From assembly GCF_032118995.1 (NCBI RefSeq), contig NC_092666.1, positions 5,220,501 to 5,284,500 of the forward strand: a stretch of DNA of 64,000 nt, in the 5' to 3' direction. Made by a program: the position numbers and the translations under genes. The stretch is from Asterias amurensis (lineage: Eukaryota; Echinodermata; Asteroidea; Forcipulatida; Asteriidae). Shown in pieces: positions 46,922-58,014 of this stretch (positions are counted from its first letter, which is position 1; every line of letters starts with the position of its first letter). The notes beneath the pieces were generated by a model, which ran no database searches, had not been told where the DNA came from, and saw only the letters and a list, made by a program, of their open reading frames with translations.

Positions 46922-48204
46922 GATGAGCGATCAGCTTACAACATAAGAAATAAAACTTCATCTGACCCAATCTGAAGGCCTTTAACAGATAATTGTAAAC
47001 AGTTTAAACCAGGCCTACCCTAACTGGCGTTACGGCGTGCTTTCCAGAGTTAAATTTTGATTTAAAAGCTCAATTTTATACCAAGCAGTTAATACCATCA
47101 ACAGTGTCAAAATATAAGACAGTGGAGTCTTCACAACCCACTCTCCGGCTGATAGTTCAGAAAAAAAGTCACCGTTTTTTTTTTTTTTTGTAAGGCTGCT
47201 AAACTTAGATTTGCATCCTTGGTTTTTGATTATTGAAAATAATTAAATCCTTCGCTTTGATTGTAGCCGATAGAGTGACCTTTTTGTGATGGTGAAGCCG
47301 TTGATTGGTTGTCCTTGATTCGGCCTCATTTATTTCTAAATTACTAAGCATCGTGTTGCATTGAACAAAAACATTGCATGAATTCAAGCCGGTGTGCAGG
47401 AGATCTTGTCACCCATATGGCGATCTGTGAACAAACTTCTTCTGAAAGGGCCCTCTTTTGAAACATCCCCCTTCAGCCCATGTTACTTCCTAACTCTGTC
47501 CTTACTCTGTCGGCCGACAGATTTCTCTGAGACACCGGGTTGGGTAACATCCAAACATTAAATGTACTTTCTAATGTCTTCATAAAATGCCATCACGTGA
47601 CTTTTTTTTTAAATGTGCAGTTTTACAGCATTTATGTTCACAAGAAAAAATGCGTGTGCAAGCTGAAATTTTGCCTGGTATTGGTAATGAAGTTGGGATG
47701 TGTAACATCCGAAATTTAAAGTTCTATTCTAATGACAACATCAATTGTTACATGAAATCACCTTAAAGACGCAGTTTTACATGAGCAATACAATACAAAC
47801 AAAGCGCGCCCTCCTCGAGTCTTGTTTTTAATTTGCTGTTTGCTGCATAATAATATCAGAATTAGAAAACTCATTTGACACAACCAGAAGGTCTCTAACA
47901 GATTCTTGTAAAAAAAGTTTAACCTAGGCCTACCCTAACTGGCGTTACGGCGTGCTTACCAGAGTTGAAGAGTTGAATTTTTTTATTTTAAAAGCTCATT
48001 TTTATATCAAGCAGTTAATTCCATCAACAGTGTCAAAATATAAGACAGTGGAGTCTTCACAACCCACTCTCCGGCTGGTGGTTCAGAAAAAGTCACCGTT
48101 TGGCGTTAGATACTCCCAGAAAGCAATAAACAGTTACCATGACAATTACCAATTGATGCCTAAATATTGATTGATATTCACAAAGCCGTTATAATTGCTT
48201 TTTT

Positions 48205-48598
48205 TTAAGGGAACTCGTTGCCTTGGAGCGGACGAGTTGGTCTATAAAAAGCGTTTGTAACCGTTTTGTTATAAAATGCATATGGTTGGAAAGATGTTTT
48301 AAGAGTAGAATACAATGATCCACACAAGTTTGCCTCGAACTTGCGTGGTTTTCCTTTTACTGTGCGAACTAACACGGTCGGCCATATATGGGAGTCAAAA
48401 ATTTGACTCCATAAATGGCCGACCGTGTTAGTCGACGAGGTAAAAGGAAAACCGTGCAATTTCGGGGCATGTTTGTGTGGATCATTGTATTCTACTTTTA
48501 CAACATCTTTCTAACTATATGCATTTTATATATAAAAAACGGTTACAAACGCTTTTCAAAGACCAACTCGGCCGATCCAAGGCAACGTGTTCCTTTAA
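48205..48598. mobile_element. TTAA palindromic element, family B, copy 4
   Basis: TTAAGGGAACTCGTTGCCTT to AAGGCAACGTGTTCCTTTAA with the usual fold at the centre (GAGTCAAAAATTTGACTC near 48402). Sits inside the second copy of the duplicated FReD upstream region. Confidence 0.85.
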
Positions 48599-48927
48599 GG
48601 CAGGCTAAACTTAGCTTTGCATCCTTGGTTTTTGATTATTGAAAATAATTAAATCCTTCGCTTTGATTGTAGCCGATAGAGTGACCTTTCTGTAATGGTG
48701 AAGCCGTTGATTGGTTGTCCTTGATTCGGCCTCGTTTATTTCTATATTACTAAGCATCGTGTTGCATTGAATTCAAGCCGGTGTGCAGGAGATCTTGTCC
48801 CCACATTTGGCGATCTATGTACAAACTTCTTCTGAAAGCGCCCTTTTTTTTAAACATCCCCCTTCAGCCCATGTTACTTCCCAACTCTGTCCTTACTCTG
48901 TTGGCCGACAGATTTCCCTTTGACACA

Positions 48928-49093
48928 GGTGTGGCGGTTTCAGTCTTCCACCGTGTCCAGTTTTCTGGGACTCAGTAAAGCATATAACAATTGACTTATT
49001 TCGCTTGCTGTGCGCAGGCGTCGCATGACGTAATGTAAGCGTATTTGGTCATTCGGAAAACTGAACACAGCGGAAAGTTGAAACCGCCACACC
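48928..49093. mobile_element. Short inverted-repeat insertion in the duplicated region
   Basis: Ends GGTGTGGCGGTTTCA and TGAAACCGCCACACC, with arms of about 40 bases. The homologous spot in the other copy (about 47535-47545) lacks it, giving a natural empty site. Confidence 0.8.
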
Positions 49094-49587
49094 AGGTTGG
49101 GTAACATCCAAACCTTAAAGTTACTTTCTAATGTCTTCATAAAATGCCATCACGTGACTTTTTTTTTTAAATGTGCAGTTTTACAGCATTTATGTTCACA
49201 AGAAAAATGCTTGCGCAAGCTGAAACTTTGCATGGTATTGGCAATGAAGTTGGAATGTGTAACATCCGAAATTTAAAGTTCTATTCTAATGACAACATCA
49301 ATTGTTACATGAAATCACCTTAAAGATGCAGTTTTACATGATCAATACAATACAAACAAAGCGCGCCCTCCTCGAGTCTTGTTTTTAATTTGCTGTTTTC
49401 AACTTTCAATTAAATAAGCACAATTTCACAAAATTTGTGACTCGAAAATAAATTGCAAAGAAACTGTTTTCACATTTCGAAAGTAACCGCTTCATTTCTC
49501 GACAGTAATATTTTCAATTCTTATAAAGGGTGAAAGGCCTTCTTTTTTTCTTAAATATGTTTGTTGCGGATACGTACATGTTTTTGA

Positions 49588-50555
49588 TTAGATAATTTCT
49601 CTTATTTTCATGCTACTTTGCTTAAGAGAATATACCCATCCTTTCCAGTCTATCCACTGTATTCCATCAGTTTTCCCAATTAACCCGTAATTGAAATATT
49701 TACCATTGAGGTTTGCATGATAGCAAGCAAGGAACCACCAACCACAAACTTGGTTGCACAGTCATCAGTAGAATCATTATCTTTTGTTGAGAACGGTTGG
49801 TCATTGTGCCAAGTCAATGAATCCCCAGCTGAGCTGTCTGCGTTATAGGAGCCAACATGGAGAGTGTACTTATCACCTGATACAGCAAACTCATCATAAC
49901 TTGCCCATGCTGTGTTTCCGTCCCAATCAGCCATATTTACCATTAATTGCCATTGTCCTGAATCAGTAAGGTTACGTAAGATGTCATTACCCAGCCAGAA
50001 CTCAGTGGAGAGATCACCAAACCCAGATTGGTATTCTGTCCAAGTACGGTTAAAATCACCTGAGCCATCTTGCCTCCTCTGGAACACGATCCAGCCTCCT
50101 CCATCTGTCTCCATATCACAGTAGACCTTCACTCCATTAGTCGGGCAGACGGGGTGTATGGTGAAGATGCCACTCTCAAGGCTGCCAGCCTGGTATAACT
50201 TCAGACAACTACTAAACTGTTCAGAGTCTGGTGCTGAAAGTGAAGGAGTTTCCAAGTTGTCATCATAGTAGGCAACTCCTTGCAGCTCAATGAAGTCATC
50301 AGGGCTTCGAGATTGAGTAGCATTGCTCAACTGACAAACATGGCTACATGTGTAGTAGTTGAATGATGCACAGTGTGGATCCATAGAGCAGTCTCGCCCA
50401 CAGATCACAGGAGATGATACAGTCTTCCATTTAAACACATGATTTAGTAGGACTCTGTTGCTTGCTGGATACAGGTTTGATTTGACTCGTTGTTGACAAT
50501 CACTCTGACAATAATGTATCAAGCAAGTCAGGAACAAAGTTATTATAACCTTCAT
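49588..50555 (-). pseudogene. Second PAN-fibrinogen-domain gene, frameshifted near its end
   Basis: Paralogue of 45938-46921. The frame begins at the ATG at 50555 (MKVIITLFLTCLIHYC); the longer frame upstream opens only with GTG. Signal peptide, PAN module and most of the FReD domain are intact, including DMETDGGGWIVFQRR and STKDNDS. Around 49750, just after CATK, the frame slips by one base relative to the paralogue and stops at 49680 after 291 aa. The homologous C-terminal residues (GGWW-type motif, NGKYF, TDGIQW, MKIREII) are still readable in the next frame to a stop at 49588-49590. It may be a young pseudogene, a functional truncated protein, or a sequencing error. Loss would remove the second Cys of the last disulphide and the C-terminal part of the ligand-binding region. 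Confidence 0.75.
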
Positions 50556-50639
50556 GATGAACAATGAGCATAATAACATCAGAATTAATAGCTGGTTAGG
50601 CACAACTAGAAGGCCGCACCCAACAGATTATTGTAACCG

Positions 50640-53600
50640 TTAAAGACAGTTGCCGTAACTGGCGTGCGGGATTGGGTGTATATTTTCCGCATTTGTAATA
50701 AAAGTTTCTGTTTATATCAAGCAGTTCATTCGATCAACAATACCAGTGCATTAAAACAAAATGGAGTCCATTAACTCAACCGCTTGGATCGTAACAGTAA
50801 TTAAGACAATTCTCAGCTATTTGCTCTTTATAAAGGCTTACACACTGCTTAATACCAATTGACTTCGCATTCAAACCACCATAGTCACGTCACAGCTACA
50901 TCCCCAGTAGCTTAAACAGTTACCATGACAGTTCACAATTGAGGCATAATCATCTTGTTGACTGCTTTTCACAAAGCCTTTAAACTGATTATATTTTGGA
51001 GTCTGTTATACTTAGCGCTGAATGCATCCTTGGATTGAGTTTATTGCAAAAAACAGGCCCTTGGCTTTCATCAAGAGCGACCTCTCTCTTCTGTATCGAT
51101 GGTTAAACCTCTTATGGTCATCCTTGTGTACCAGTTTCGGCCTCTAGTATATAATTGCATCTTGCTGTAAACAAATCTATTAGATATTGATCGGGACTTT
51201 ATCAGTTATTCGTTAATCCAATGTGGTTTGGTCTGTTGTGTCAGAAACCATGCAACCAAAGAAGCTTTTACGATGCCGACGGTATTGAAATTCTTAATCA
51301 AACTGATATGTAGAACAATCCAGAGGCAGGGCGAAAATGAAGGACCAGTTTGGAATCCGCGTACGCATTCAATAGACCTTATGCATTGACGTCATCCAGC
51401 CGCCATCTTAGAGCTAAAACGGTGACGAAACAATCGAGACGCACAGATTTGTACGCACGGCGCACAGTATCGGCCAATGAACAACCTCCTTTTGACCTCT
51501 AGGTGAGGGCGCCCTACTGAAATGTTGTCATGTGCATAAGGTTTATAGACAGCGATTCTGTGACGTCACACGTTGACATGTAAACACAGTTGCTGATGGC
51601 TTCTGCAGCTTTCGACGACTAGATCAAGCTAGTCGAAACGTTGAGACCGATTAAGAACTCACTCCGCGTCAGTGAAGTTAATTAAAGAGAAGTCCCTTTG
51701 ATCCACGAAAGTAGTCCCGGTCGATTTCGTATCCTTCCGCCCAGGTGGTACGTAATAAGCTTTTCAGGACTAGTCTCCCGAATTCCAAAATGTACTCCAT
51801 GCGGCAGTAGAATGAATAGCAAGACAAGTTATTAAGAGCAAATTTACACAGCAAAGTTACCGCAAAATGAATAACACCTATCGTTGAAGTTGACGTAACG
51901 CAAAATACACCTTGTCGTTGCTCATAAAAAGAGCAGGCCTCAAAATAATGCGCAGCATCTGCAGCAATTGCTGTTGTGCCCTGTGTTTTTGCCGTAGTGC
52001 CCAGTTGCAAAAGACTAGTGCAAATCCAAATTGTCCTCATAGACGTTCCCCTTTTATACCAGAGGAAAATTGCTGTGCCCCTTCAAGAGCGAACTTGGAC
52101 TCTGGTATAAAGCTATACATTGTGATACATTATGTCTGAGTGCGTTGCGATAGATTGAATTGTAATGTACACTAACCTTGGTTTAGTGCGGCATTGAAGC
52201 TAATTATTGACTGCATGAATAGCGGCTGTCAGAGTTTGATATTATGATATTGCCTCCTTGGCTAGTCATTAGGTGATGAAAGGAAAGTATTGATCATACT
52301 GTAAATTGTTTTCTGTGTATTTATCAACGCTCGCCTGACTTTCTAGGACGAAACTGTCAGGAAATGTTTTCTTCTTTGTCTGGGTTTTCTTTTGTCTGGG
52401 TTTTTTTTTCGTTGTCGTAATTATCTTGTGTTGATAGTTAAAGGCAAGGTATACGTTTGGCAATCACTTTGAAAACGAAAGAGCAATACAAATCCATCGT
52501 AAGGAGCCAACATTAGACTGCAGTCGTGTAAAAAAAATGTCAGTTTTAATTGCCCATTTTTTGAATAATAGAAGCGCTACTGCAGTTCATACTAGAAAAA
52601 AAAGGGTTAATTCTTTGAAATGATTCCTTTTGAAATAAAGTTATATTCTAGAAAACTGTATCTGAAAAATAACCTTTAAAAAAGTCACAGGTTGATTTGG
52701 GTTGTTGCAACCAAAATTAATGACAACCAATATGTCCATAATGATGTTCAAAGGGCTTTTGCTGATAAATGTGTTTGGTTTTTCACTATTTTCACACAAC
52801 TCACACACCAGATTAAAGCAATCGCACAACATCGGTTAACAGTATTGTCCAAGGCCCACACTTCGTGTATCACAACTTATATATAAAATAACAAATCTGT
52901 CAAAATTTAGGCTCAATCGGTCATCGGAATAGGGAGAAAATGACGGGGAAAACCCACCCTTGTTTCCGCACGTTTCGCCGTGTCATGACATGTGTTTAAC
53001 ATAAATCCGTTATTCTCGATATCGAGAATTGATAACTGTTTTAATGTTTTCTCAAAAAGTAAAGCATTTCACGAAATAATATTTCAAGGGAAGTCTTTTA
53101 CCATTACCCTCTGTAAACCCTGTAAGTTATTTGGAAATCTGTGAACTTTTATTTTTTGTTCTGTTCAGAAAGTGTCTAATGGCTTTAAGCCTAAATTTGG
53201 ACAGGTTTTTTAATTCATTTTAAAAAGTTGACCACACAAAACATTAACACTATTGTGTCAGCTCTACACCAATCCTGTGTTCCACTTTAAACTAAGCTCA
53301 TTTCCATTCCCCAGAAAGTACTCTCATAGTATCAACTGTCGACGTTCATTTTGTTAATGTCGGTGATATCGCAACACGAATTAGTGAAGAAGGGATATGT
53401 ATCACACGGTCGATCAAAATTATTAGGCCCTTTTCGAAACCACGGCTTCGGCTTTGGATTCGGCTCAGGCTAGCTTGGCATATTGCGTATGCTGTGCATA
53501 CGCGCTCGTGGTTTCAGACGAGAGGACGGAGCCTCAAGCCGAATCCAAAGCCGAAGCCGTGCTTTCGAAAAGGGCCATAGACTTGCTCAGTCTCTCTGAG

Positions 53601-54606
53601 GCAGCATCCCAAACAGACGACGTAGCGCCTTCCATGGGTGACTGATAATAAATATAAAAAAGTGTGGCTAATTAAGACTATAGTACTCAATGTTTAACAG
53701 CACTTTTAAGGTTGCTTGAGCGGGTATACACCATGCGCTATATTAGTCTCACCAGAAAACTAAAACAACTGGAGACAAAAATTACAAGAGGACAGTTGAA
53801 TTTACAGGAAATGAACTTTGCCATTTTTATGTTCGATGATTCTAGCATTCCAGTTCCCTTTTAAATAATATTATAGCATTTGTGTTAAACTATACACCTT
53901 TTCATTATGAACCTGAATAACATATTACCTCCACCAAATTCTAAGTATAATGCCAATCAAACCATCAGCTCGGGTTCTATTTCTAATGTTATTATGGATA
54001 TGTCTACAAAAAAATGAAGTTTGCTGCCACCTAGTGCCTGAAAACATCCAACTACTTATACTTTCAAAAGAAAGAATCATATACATGTACCGGTATTGTT
54101 TGTTATTTTCACCCTCCCTTTGCTTACCCACCGGTCTGCAGCCAGAAATCCAAAAATATATTTTAGTCTATATTTTAGTTTATATTTTAACTTCCCTTTT
54201 TTTTGGGGGGGGGGGACAGTTGAAACCCTGTATAGTCCATGATCCTCAGACAGGCCCGATCGACCTGGCTTATATGTCCCCTAGGCAGTATGACTCATGG
54301 ACCACGAATCTCCAATTAGAGAACTTTAAAAAAAAATGTTATAGGCCTGGAGTGTTTGTGAACAATTCAACGAGATTCCCTTAAGACAGCGGACCAGTCC
54401 GTGTTGTAAAAAGCCCAGCGTGTAACAATTACCTTGCTCTGGTCACAGTTTTTAAGTGTAAGACGCTTTAGGCAGTATGACTCATTGACTCGGAATCTCC
54501 AGTTAGAAAACACTTTCTACATAGTATAGGCAGTTTACAGTGAAGGAACAGTGTAAGCACATACTAATAAACATAAAAACCAATTAAAAACTACTATTTG
54601 TAATGC
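50640..54606. other. Intergenic DNA, no gene recognised
   Basis: About 4 kb with short ORFs only. A TTAA-bounded element or pair spans about 52438-53188 (TTAAAGGCAAGGTATACGTT at the left, GTCTAATGGCTTTAA at the right). A hairpin element is at 53426-53577. GCTGCCACCTAG at 54022, also seen at 3588, 20707 and (minus) 28381, belongs to another dispersed repeat. Confidence 0.5.
53426..53577. mobile_element. Short hairpin element with AAGCCGAATCCAAAGCC arms
   Basis: Left GGCCCTTTTCGAAA then CACGGCTTCGGCTTTGGATT; right AATCCAAAGCCGAAGCCGTG then TTTCGAAAAGGGCC. The arms are nearly perfect over about 40 bases. No ORF of its own. Confidence 0.7.
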
Positions 54607-57600
54607 CTACATTGTCATATTTTTGGGTATTTCTTCTGATTTGTTTCGATAAACGACTCGTTCTATCTGTCTTTGTTTGCGATATTTCTCAAGAATATCA
54701 CCACTGTCATCATCACCGCTTCCCGATTCACCGATGTAAATATCCACTCGACTCTCTGACAACTCACTCTGCTGTTTCAACCAATAGAGGGCGCCCAAGT
54801 ACCCATCTACTGCCCTCACCGTCGAGTCGGGAACTAGCAGAACGTCAGCGGATGACTCATCAAAAGTGATAATTTTATCGAGTTTTTTGTACAGGTTTTC
54901 CTGGAAAGCGTTCATTTCATCCAGCATGACCATTAGACGTTGGATACCGAAGGCAAACCCAGTAGAGGGCACAGCGGTAATATTTTTGTGGTGGTTACTT
55001 GAGTCTTTGATGAAATGTCCAACAAGCTTGTTGTATCTTCCGCCTCCGGCAATCTCTAGGAAACGTCTGCTGCCATCTACGACATCAACCTCGAACGAGA
55101 AGTGTGTGTAGTACTCGTGGGATCGAACCACACATAAATCAACCACAACCTCGAACCCATGTCTGGTCAAACCGAGAGAAATATCCTCCAAATCGTCAAA
55201 AAGCGGTTTGTAGTTTGGGGAAAACTCAGCGCGAAGTTTGGCGTCGACTTCACCAGTGGTGTGATGTAACATGGCATCCCAAGACGTAATTTCCTGCTGG
55301 TTGAGGTTGTACTTGTTCAAGACATTCCAGAAAGCCCTCTCGTTGTCTTCTACGCAGCCTGACTCTTTCTTCGCTCTGCATTCTGCAATCTCATCCATCG
55401 CCTCCTTCACTCGAATAGTATCAAGATGACTAATTTCAGAGTCCTTCACAAGTTGTATGAGAATCTGCACATTACTAATTCTGAAGACTATCTTACCCTT
55501 GGGTATCCCTACTGCCTCTAGCATGTCACCAAGCATGCATATAATCTCTACATCAGCTCCAAGATCCTGCGCTCCAAGAATCTCAACTCCGAACTGATCA
55601 AACTGACGTTTCTTTCGTGAAGACAGCGTGTCGGTCGGTTCATTCCTGAAGCATGGGACATTGTAAAAGATCTTGATTGGGAAGGTAATATCATCCTTAT
55701 CTGCTATTTCACGACCAAGCCAGCGAGCGGCAGACAGAGTTCCTTCTGGGATAAGAAGAACTGAGGTCGTCTCTAACTTCTCAGTAAAACCCTTCGCATA
55801 ATCCTGGATCTCAAAGAAGAAGCAACCTCTAGGATCCCACTCGGGCCATGGTGAGAGCCCAACAACATCTTCAGCAAATGATGTCGACCTCTCTACAATT
55901 GGGACCAGCAATTCCTCAAAGCCGTACCTTAAAGAAACTGCCTCCAAATTTCCTGACAATGCTCGGAACTTGCGTCGTTGTAGTCCGAATATATCTTCCA
56001 TCCCAACCACAGGTGTGTTTTGTACATTATCAGACAGTGGTTCTATGACCAGTTTCTGATCGAGTGTCTCTAGGAGATACTCTGACACTTGTATTGCTTC
56101 CTGATCTGATATCTCACTCTGGACCATAAAAGAGCCAAGTAGAAATGGAACTGCTTCTTCCGGTCCATTTACCCTTTGACCTCTAATAACCATCACTTCC
56201 GTTTCTATCACCCTTGTATCTTGCGCAATGCCTTCCAGAAAGGTGTTGTTCTTGACGATACCCGAAAACTCTACGTTGATGTAATGGGTTGTTATGTACC
56301 TTGGATTGACAATTTCATCATCAAGGATTCCCTTGTTACTAAGATCCTCTACTTGCTCACCCAAAGCAATCTTGAAGACCGACTCTAAGAGATCAACACC
56401 ATACGCAGCTTTAACCGTGTGCCTGCTCTTAAGCCCGGGTAATCTGGCGTTGATCTCAATCAGATGGGGGCGATCTCCGTCCATAATCATCTCTACATGA
56501 AACACCCCATCCGTCAGACCAACTTGGTTACAAGTAGCTACAGCAAACTCCGCCATCTTTTTCTGAGTTATTTTATTCACACTAGACGTCGGTATTGTCA
56601 TGGTTTTCTCCTGGAACCATGGGGCCGTCCCAACTGTGTTCAAAGTAATTGCAGCAAATTTCACTACTCCTTTCTGCATAATAACATCAACATCATATTC
56701 CTTACCCGTGACATATTTCTCAAGCATCAGATCAGTGTTCCCCTCAAAATACAGTTTCTCTGCGTCCACACTTCTCTGTAGTTTTGTATATACCTTAATT
56801 AGTTCAGATTTCGATTGTAGAAGGAGAGTTGATAATGACCCCACTCCGGATACGGGTCTTACAACAGCCGGGAATCCAACAGCTTCAGCTGCACTATCTA
56901 AATCAGCATAGGATGAGATTCTCTTTAAGGGGACGGTGCTTTTTATAAGAGACTTCAAGACAACTTTATCACGAACATTTGCAAACACCTCAGGATCAAG
57001 TGTTGGTAATCCTGCTTTCTTGGCAGCGGTAGCAACAGCAATAAGATAACGGTCCATGTTGGTAGTCACACCTGAGAATTCAATCCCAGATGTTGTGAGG
57101 ATATCGTAGATTTCTTTGGATAGTTTATCAGCCGTGCCGTGCGTGTCTACTGTGTGAACTGTGTAGATTTGTTTAGTCAGAACCAATCTCTCAACCCAGT
57201 GGCCTTTCTGCTCAGCTACGCTTATGTCAATCTCCACAGTCTGCGCCACATCATACATGTACTCATACCATGACTGGTTCCAGCCTCCACCAACAAGCAA
57301 CAGATGCTTTCTCTTCAAGACTTTCTCCTGCTGGTCCGGAAGCCTTAACGCCATTGCAACTAACAAAACCACAACACCAAGAAGAAGTAATCTTTCAATG
57401 GTAGACTTTGGTGGTGGTTTTGGAGTCGGTTTAAACAAGTAAACATAGTAATCGACCACTTTGTTGGTAAAAGGCTCCACATCTCTGACTGTACCTGGTT
57501 GCTTCTGGAAGCCTACACTCGTAGCGACAGCTAGACTCTTAGCATTCTTAGGGCCAATATGGAGTATAAAGCGCTCGATACCAATAGCCTGCCCGTACTC

Positions 57601-57990
57601 AATCAGCTTCTTACAGCTCTTGCTGCACAATCCATTGCCCACCTTATCCGCTCGTAACCAATACCCCATATCTGCTGTCATGGCTGGGACATTGATGGTC
57701 CTCAGACTAACAACACCAAAGACATCAACTTCTCCTTGATCATCCTTCCCATAAATCACACAATGCAGACCATTCCCATAACTTTCTTGCGCCATCGCTG
57801 ATTTGATGAAGTCGGCAGAATCTTCAACCTTCTTTACTTCAGAGACCCATGGTAGATATGGACCGAGGGTAGCTCGGCTTTGATCCACAGCTTGAAACAA
57901 TGCACTTGCGTCTGTTTCCTTCACTGGGCGGATGAATACCGTATCTCTTATCGCCATTGGGAAATAGCGAGCTACCTGAAGCGAATCCAT
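54607..57990 (-). CDS. GNAT acetyltransferase - membrane segment - ATP-grasp ligase - HisRS-like fusion
   Basis: One uninterrupted frame of 1127 aa on the minus strand; ATG at 57990, TAG at 54607-54609. Residues 18-185: RimJ/RimL-type GNAT (IRPVKETDA, VGNGL acetyl-CoA loop at 117-121, NAKSLAVATSVGF). Residues 197-216: a hydrophobic segment (LLLLGVVVLLVAMAL), one membrane anchor. Residues 230-550: ATP-grasp ligase of carnosine-synthase/PylC type (GFPAVVRPVSGVGS, LEKYVTGKEYDVD, HVEM, IEINARLPG with Glu512 and Asn514 as metal ligands). Residues 663-1025: histidyl-tRNA-synthetase-like class II core: PEGT 748-751, motif 2 Arg782, Gln799 and Glu803, Arg956 in VVRSHEYYT, GGGRYNKLV from 982, motif 3 Arg1018 in GFAFGIQRL. 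Residues 1046-1120 resemble an anticodon-binding fold. Likely makes or modifies a histidine-containing amide; inferred, not shown. The frame extends upstream only without ATG and into a splice acceptor. Confidence 0.85.
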   Translation of the reverse strand: MDSLQVARYFPMAIRDTVFIRPVKETDASALFQAVDQSRATLGPYLPWVSEVKKVEDSADFIKSAMAQESYGNGLHCVIYGKDDQGEVDVFGVVSLRTINVPAMTADMGYWLRADKVGNGLCSKSCKKLIEYGQAIGIERFILHIGPKNAKSLAVATSVGFQKQPGTVRDVEPFTNKVVDYYVYLFKPTPKPPPKSTIERLLLLGVVVLLVAMALRLPDQQEKVLKRKHLLLVGGGWNQSWYEYMYDVAQTVEIDISVAEQKGHWVERLVLTKQIYTVHTVDTHGTADKLSKEIYDILTTSGIEFSGVTTNMDRYLIAVATAAKKAGLPTLDPEVFANVRDKVVLKSLIKSTVPLKRISSYADLDSAAEAVGFPAVVRPVSGVGSLSTLLLQSKSELIKVYTKLQRSVDAEKLYFEGNTDLMLEKYVTGKEYDVDVIMQKGVVKFAAITLNTVGTAPWFQEKTMTIPTSSVNKITQKKMAEFAVATCNQVGLTDGVFHVEMIMDGDRPHLIEINARLPGLKSRHTVKAAYGVDLLESVFKIALGEQVEDLSNKGILDDEIVNPRYITTHYINVEFSGIVKNNTFLEGIAQDTRVIETEVMVIRGQRVNGPEEAVPFLLGSFMVQSEISDQEAIQVSEYLLETLDQKLVIEPLSDNVQNTPVVGMEDIFGLQRRKFRALSGNLEAVSLRYGFEELLVPIVERSTSFAEDVVGLSPWPEWDPRGCFFFEIQDYAKGFTEKLETTSVLLIPEGTLSAARWLGREIADKDDITFPIKIFYNVPCFRNEPTDTLSSRKKRQFDQFGVEILGAQDLGADVEIICMLGDMLEAVGIPKGKIVFRISNVQILIQLVKDSEISHLDTIRVKEAMDEIAECRAKKESGCVEDNERAFWNVLNKYNLNQQEITSWDAMLHHTTGEVDAKLRAEFSPNYKPLFDDLEDISLGLTRHGFEVVVDLCVVRSHEYYTHFSFEVDVVDGSRRFLEIAGGGRYNKLVGHFIKDSSNHHKNITAVPSTGFAFGIQRLMVMLDEMNAFQENLYKKLDKIITFDESSADVLLVPDSTVRAVDGYLGALYWLKQQSELSESRVDIYIGESGSGDDDSGDILEKYRKQRQIERVVYRNKSEEIPKNMTM

Positions 57991-58014
57991 TTTGGAAGAT
58001 GTGTCACACGACGT

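Larger units (their letters stand above)
46950..49430. repeat. Duplicated FReD upstream region, two copies in tandem
   Basis: The unit from CCTACCCTAACTGGCGTTAC through TTTGCATCCTTGGTTTTTGA and CTCGAGTCTTGTTTTTAATT runs about 46980-47835 and again about 47880-49398. The second copy has gained a family B element (48205-48598) and a short inverted-repeat element (48928-49093). A third, more diverged copy of its start lies upstream of the second FReD gene near 50600-50750. Confidence 0.8.

Noticed and set aside
50556-50603. Sixteen extra codons before the second FReD signal peptide
   Set aside because: They begin with GTG. The ATG at 50555 aligns with the start and signal peptide of the paralogue.
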